This document shows positions 60,664-64,000 of a DNA stretch of 64,000 bases, one piece after another; within the stretch, counting starts at the first letter, position 1, and every line of letters begins with the position of its first letter. A program made the position numbers and the translations under genes. This DNA comes from Salipaludibacillus sp. LMS25 (GTDB taxonomy: Bacteria > Bacillota > Bacilli > Bacillales > Salisediminibacteriaceae), in NCBI RefSeq assembly GCF_024362805.1, contig NZ_CP093299.1, positions 3,690,001 through 3,754,000 on the forward strand, read 5' to 3'. Below the pieces are notes generated by a model. It ran no database searches, was not told where the DNA came from, and saw only the letters and a list, made by a program, of their open reading frames with translations.

Positions 60664-61754
60664 TTTGTTCAGGCTGCGGTGTTAAAATACAAACAAATAA
60701 TAAGGAAGGCTTAGGATATGCCCCACCATCTGCATTGAAAAGGGATGTAATTATTTGTCAGCGTTGCTTTCGTTTGAAGCATTATAATGACGTGCAAGAT
60801 GTTCCATTAACAGATGATGATTTTCTAAAAATATTAACAGAGCTAGGACAAAAAGAAGCATTAATTGTTAAAATAGTGGATATATTTGATTTTGATGGAA
60901 GTTGGCTTCCTGGACTCCATCGTTTTTCTGGTAAAAACCCAGTTCTCTTAATTGGGAATAAAGCTGACTTGTTACCTAAATCTGTGAAGCACTCTAAAGT
61001 GATTCAATGGATGCAGAGAACGGCAAAAGAGTACGGACTAAAGCCTGCTCAAGTTCATTTGATGAGCGCCAAAACAGGCGAGGCTATTATGGAGGTAGCC
61101 AATTTAATAGACCAAGAACGTCAGGGAAAAGATGTTTATATTGTTGGATGTACCAATACAGGTAAGTCAACTTTTGTAAACAGATTGCTAAAGGAATTTG
61201 GCGTGGAAAACGAGATGCTTATTACGACCTCTAATATTCCAGGTACTACGTTAGATATGATTGACGTTCCTTTAGATGATGGTTCATTTCTGTATGATAC
61301 TCCTGGGATTATCAACCATCACCAAATCGCGCATTTACTTGATAAAAATGAAATAAAAATAGTGTCACCGAGAAAAGAAATTAAACCGAAAGTTTTTCAA
61401 CTTAATCCAGGGCAAACGCTATTTTTGGGCGGGCTGGGTCGTGTCGATTTTATCAGTGGGGAACCGCAATCACTCATTGTTTACATATCGAATGATTTAA
61501 CTATTCATCGAACAAAAACTGAAAAGGCAGACACTCTTTATGAGGACCATTTAGGTAAATTGTTGTCTCCGCCTGTGGAAGAAAACAAAAAAGAGTTCCC
61601 ACCGTTAGTAGGGAAAGAGTGGAAAGTCTCGCAGGGGAAAATGGATCTCGTTTTCTCAGGTTTAGGCTGGGTCACTATAAGCGGGGCTGGAAGTGTTGTT
61701 AAAACGTATGCCCCTGAAGGCGTGTCAGTAAGTATGCGTCCGGCTATTTTTTAA
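60636..61754 (+). CDS. yqeH: Ribosome biogenesis GTPase YqeH
   Basis: A 372-residue circularly permuted GTPase needed for 30S assembly. The N-terminal zinc finger is CSGCGV...CQRCFRLKHYND. G motifs come in permuted order: NKADLLP (G4), SAKTG (G5), GCTNTGKSTFVN (G1), PGTTLD (G2) and DTPGI (G3). In B. subtilis it is essential or nearly so. Confidence 0.96.
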   Translation: MGEFGREQLICSGCGVKIQTNNKEGLGYAPPSALKRDVIICQRCFRLKHYNDVQDVPLTDDDFLKILTELGQKEALIVKIVDIFDFDGSWLPGLHRFSGKNPVLLIGNKADLLPKSVKHSKVIQWMQRTAKEYGLKPAQVHLMSAKTGEAIMEVANLIDQERQGKDVYIVGCTNTGKSTFVNRLLKEFGVENEMLITTSNIPGTTLDMIDVPLDDGSFLYDTPGIINHHQIAHLLDKNEIKIVSPRKEIKPKVFQLNPGQTLFLGGLGRVDFISGEPQSLIVYISNDLTIHRTKTEKADTLYEDHLGKLLSPPVEENKKEFPPLVGKEWKVSQGKMDLVFSGLGWVTISGAGSVVKTYAPEGVSVSMRPAIF

Positions 61755-61784
61755 GGAAAGTGGATGGAGAGGAGAAATATTAAA

Positions 61785-62627
61785 TTGAAACAACTATATG
61801 GGGTTATAGGCTGTCCAATTAGTCACAGTCTTTCACCTGCTATGCATAAAGCAGCGTATGAAGAGTTGTCGATTAAAGCTGACTATCATGCCTTCCATGT
61901 GGAAGAGAAAGACTTAAAAGAAGCGGTAAATGGAATTCGTGCTTTGGGGATACGAGGAATAAATGTCACTATTCCGCACAAAGTGTCTATTATCCCTTAC
62001 TTGGATGAAATTGCCCCATTAGCCGAGGAAATTGGGGCGGTGAATACTGTCGTGAATGACGACGGCTGGCTTATCGGTTATAATACTGACGGAGAAGGGT
62101 ATGTTCAAGGCTTACTCCCTGTCTTAACGAAAGATTTGGCTAAAATGAGGACTTTGATCATAGGGGCTGGTGGAGCTGCTAGAGGTGTCTCTCTCACTCT
62201 TGCTAAGTACGGTGCAGGAGAAATGTGTATTACGAATCGAACCGAGAGTAGAGCTCGTCAATTAGCTGATGATTGCAACAGACTGACAAGAGCAACTGCT
62301 TTGCCACTTGAACGCGCCCAAGCGGAGCTGACTGGATTTGATTTAATTATAAATACAACCTCGATTGGTATGGCACCTGACTCAAATCGGATGCCTTTAT
62401 CATTGGAAACATTACCACGAGGCGCCATTGTTAGTGATCTTATTTATACGCCACTTAGAACTCGGTGGTTACAAGTAGCAGAAAATAAAGGGGCCATTAT
62501 TCAAAACGGTTTGGATATGTTTGTTAATCAAGGGGCTCTTGCATTTGAAAAATGGACGGGACAATCTGCTCCAAAAGAGACTATGAAGAAAAAAGTGTTA
62601 GAAAAATTAGGAGGGACTTCATGTTAA
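61785..62627 (+). CDS. aroE: Shikimate dehydrogenase
   Basis: Reduces dehydroshikimate to shikimate with NADPH. 280 residues from TTG: YGVIGCPISHSLSPAMHKAA, NVTIPHKVSI with the catalytic Lys, GAVNTVV, NTDGEGYVQGL with the catalytic Asp and the Rossmann GAGGAARGVSL. The TTG start at 61785 fits GAGAGGAG ten bases upstream and gives the family N-terminus; the ATG at 61764 would add seven residues and overlap the site. Confidence 0.94.
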   Translation: MKQLYGVIGCPISHSLSPAMHKAAYEELSIKADYHAFHVEEKDLKEAVNGIRALGIRGINVTIPHKVSIIPYLDEIAPLAEEIGAVNTVVNDDGWLIGYNTDGEGYVQGLLPVLTKDLAKMRTLIIGAGGAARGVSLTLAKYGAGEMCITNRTESRARQLADDCNRLTRATALPLERAQAELTGFDLIINTTSIGMAPDSNRMPLSLETLPRGAIVSDLIYTPLRTRWLQVAENKGAIIQNGLDMFVNQGALAFEKWTGQSAPKETMKKKVLEKLGGTSC

Positions 62628-62911
62628 CAGGTAAACAAAAGCGTTATCTCCGCAGTAAAGCTCATCATATTAAGCCGATCTTGCAAGTTGGAAAAGGCGG
62701 TGTTAATGGGAATTTAATTAAACAGGTGGATGACGCCTTAGAAGCTAGGGAACTTATAAAAGTGAGCATTTTACAGAACTGTGTGGAAAGTAAAGAGGAA
62801 GTAGCAGATTTTATATCCAAGAGGGCGCAAGCTGAAATTGTTCAAATTATTGGTAGTACACTCGTTTTTTATAAAGAATCTACTGAAAACAAAACCATTA
62901 TTCTGCCATAA
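62621..62911 (+). CDS. yqeI: RNA-binding CRM-domain protein YqeI/YhbY
   Basis: A 96-residue CRM-domain protein: LTGKQKRYLRSKAHHIKPIL, QVGKGGVNGNLIKQVDDALE (GxxG motif GKGG) and LVFYKES. E. coli YhbY associates with pre-50S ribosomes. The ATG at 62621 overlaps the aroE stop by seven bases and follows AGGAGGGAC. Confidence 0.94.
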   Translation: MLTGKQKRYLRSKAHHIKPILQVGKGGVNGNLIKQVDDALEARELIKVSILQNCVESKEEVADFISKRAQAEIVQIIGSTLVFYKESTENKTIILP

Positions 62912-62927
62912 GTAACGGGGGATGACT

Positions 62928-63503
62928 GTGAAAAAAGTAGGCTTATTAGGCGGGACATTCGATCCGCCTCATATAGGGCACTTAGTGATGGCTGAAGAAG
63001 CGAGGCTAGAAAAATCTTTGGATGAAATCTGGTGGATGCCTAACCCTCTCCCCCCACACAAAGAGATCAGCTCAGCTACTTCAGAAGAAAATAGACGTGA
63101 TCTTGTTAAAAAAATGGTAGATTGTCATCCTGCATTTCGTTTATGTACATTTGAAATGGAGTGCTCTCGCCCATCTTATACAACAGAGACGGTGAGAGCT
63201 TTGATGAAAGAGATGCCAACTATTCAGTTTTCTTTTATAATGGGGGGCGACAGTTTAGAGAACTTTCATAAGTGGTATAAGTATGAGGAGCTAAGTCAGT
63301 TACTTCCATTCATTGTATTGACCCGACCTGGCTATGAGATCGCACAACCAACGTTGTTTCGTGAACTCACCGTGATAAAAAATATAAAATTGGACGTGTC
63401 CTCAACAGAGATTAGGAAAAAAATTAAAGATGGTTCGTTAAATCGCTTTTTATTAACAGATGCTGTTTACGAGTATATAAGGGAGTATCGTTTATATGAA
63501 TGA
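62928..63503 (+). CDS. nadD: Nicotinate-nucleotide adenylyltransferase
   Basis: Makes deamido-NAD from nicotinate mononucleotide and ATP. 191 residues with GLLGGTFDPPHIGHL (HxGH), WWMPNPLPPHK and DVSSTEIRKKIK (SSTxIR). I prefer GTG 62928, five bases after GGGGG; ATG 62922 directly abuts that ribosome site. Confidence 0.95.
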   Translation: MKKVGLLGGTFDPPHIGHLVMAEEARLEKSLDEIWWMPNPLPPHKEISSATSEENRRDLVKKMVDCHPAFRLCTFEMECSRPSYTTETVRALMKEMPTIQFSFIMGGDSLENFHKWYKYEELSQLLPFIVLTRPGYEIAQPTLFRELTVIKNIKLDVSSTEIRKKIKDGSLNRFLLTDAVYEYIREYRLYE

Positions 63504-64000
63504 AACTGAGGCTTTTACAGTAGTAAAGAGAGTGTTAAAGCCACAAAGGTTTTCACATACTGAAAGGGTTGTTGAAACGGCCACACGATTGGCAGATAAA
63601 TATGGTGGAGACAAGGACACCATTAGGTTAGCTGCTATTTTACATGATTACGCTAAGTATCGTCCAGTAGATGAGATGAGGAATAGCGTGCGAGCTATCG
63701 GCACTATTCCTGATGATGTGTTACTTTACGGAGATGTATTATTGCATGCTTTTGTTGGCGCTCATTACGTTAAAGAAGAATTAGGGGTAAAGGACGAGGC
63801 GGTATTGTCAGCTATATGTTGGCATACTACTGGAAGAGAGAACATGACAGTTGAGGATAAAATCGTCTTCCTAGCAGATTTTATTGAGCCAGGAAGAACA
63901 TTTGATGTAGCTGAAAAAGTCCGGGTAACAGCCGCTCAAGATTTGGATAAAGCGTGCTTAGAATGTTTAATCCATACAATCCGTCATTTAACAAAAAAAG
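63496..64000 (+). CDS. yqeK: HD-domain hydrolase YqeK (partial, runs off the right edge)
   Basis: 168 codons are visible without a stop. It starts MNETEAFTVVKRVLKPQRFS, with HTERVVETATRLA, LAAILHDYAKYR (HD motif), HAFVGAHYVKEELG, CWHTTGRENMTVEDKIVFLA and FIEPGR. B. subtilis YqeK is reported as a symmetrical Ap4A hydrolase. It overlaps nadD by eight bases, as in B. subtilis. Confidence 0.94.
   Translation, partial: MNETEAFTVVKRVLKPQRFSHTERVVETATRLADKYGGDKDTIRLAAILHDYAKYRPVDEMRNSVRAIGTIPDDVLLYGDVLLHAFVGAHYVKEELGVKDEAVLSAICWHTTGRENMTVEDKIVFLADFIEPGRTFDVAEKVRVTAAQDLDKACLECLIHTIRHLTKK

Overview
The window looks like chromosomal DNA of a low-G+C, endospore-forming member of the Bacillaceae. Both ends follow the Bacillus subtilis gene order closely: yrrI-alaS-ireB-ruvX-yrzB-mltG-trmR-trhP1-trhP2-udk-greA-yrrS-yrzA-mtnN-yrhC on the left and sda-yqeG-yqeH-aroE-yqeI-nadD-yqeK on the right. 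An uninterrupted sigK, sda and a GerA-type germination protein show a sporulator. A complete seven-gene Mrp Na+/H+ antiporter operon and the acidic exported domains (MltG, YrrS, the metal-binding lipoprotein) suggest an alkaliphile or halophile, for example a Salipaludibacillus/Evansella-like genus. That genus guess is inference.

Layout: 1-14.6 kb is the conserved alaS-to-yrhC block, with a T-box riboswitch before alaS, the TrmR/TrhP tRNA wobble-uridine modification genes, and a stretch without genes after udk that may carry a small RNA. An IS3-type transposase relic plus a repeat split yrzB from mltG. 14.6-16.2 kb is an IS91-like HUH element. 16.5-20.9 kb has an HPr-like protein without the active histidine, then a TPP-riboswitch thiazole operon (thiG-thiH-tenI-thiS-thiF). 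21-32 kb is accessory: S9 peptidase, an orphan flagellin behind a perfect SigD -10 box, a PRC-barrel protein, an orphan manganese-type binding lipoprotein behind a MntR-like palindrome, an ImmA/Xre pair, dapF, an HxlR regulator and an RsbR-like protein. 32-38.6 kb is a sulfate assimilation operon on the minus strand (cysP-cysH-sat-cysC-sulfite reductase-small protein-cobA). 39-52 kb holds single genes: aldo/keto reductase, sigK, gerAA-like, lplJ, deoD, HD-GYP, TlpA-like thioredoxin, 2-Cys peroxiredoxin, a DHH-CBS-tRNA nucleotidyltransferase fusion, pssA and psd. 52.3-58.1 kb is mrpABCDEFG. 59-64 kb is sda, a DnaA-box cluster and the yqeG-yqeK block.

The most striking feature is two related families of intergenic repeats, called A and B here, with seventeen copies in 64 kb and none in a recognised gene. 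Most copies follow a TTTAT and end in TTTAT. They have no terminal inverted repeats, fold into a long two-tier hairpin plus a conserved 3' hairpin, occur in B-A tandems sharing one TTTAT, and exist as chimeras and deletion derivatives. This is what non-autonomous, transposase-less relatives of IS200/IS605 single-strand transposons would look like. No matching transposase lies in the window, so the partner is unknown.
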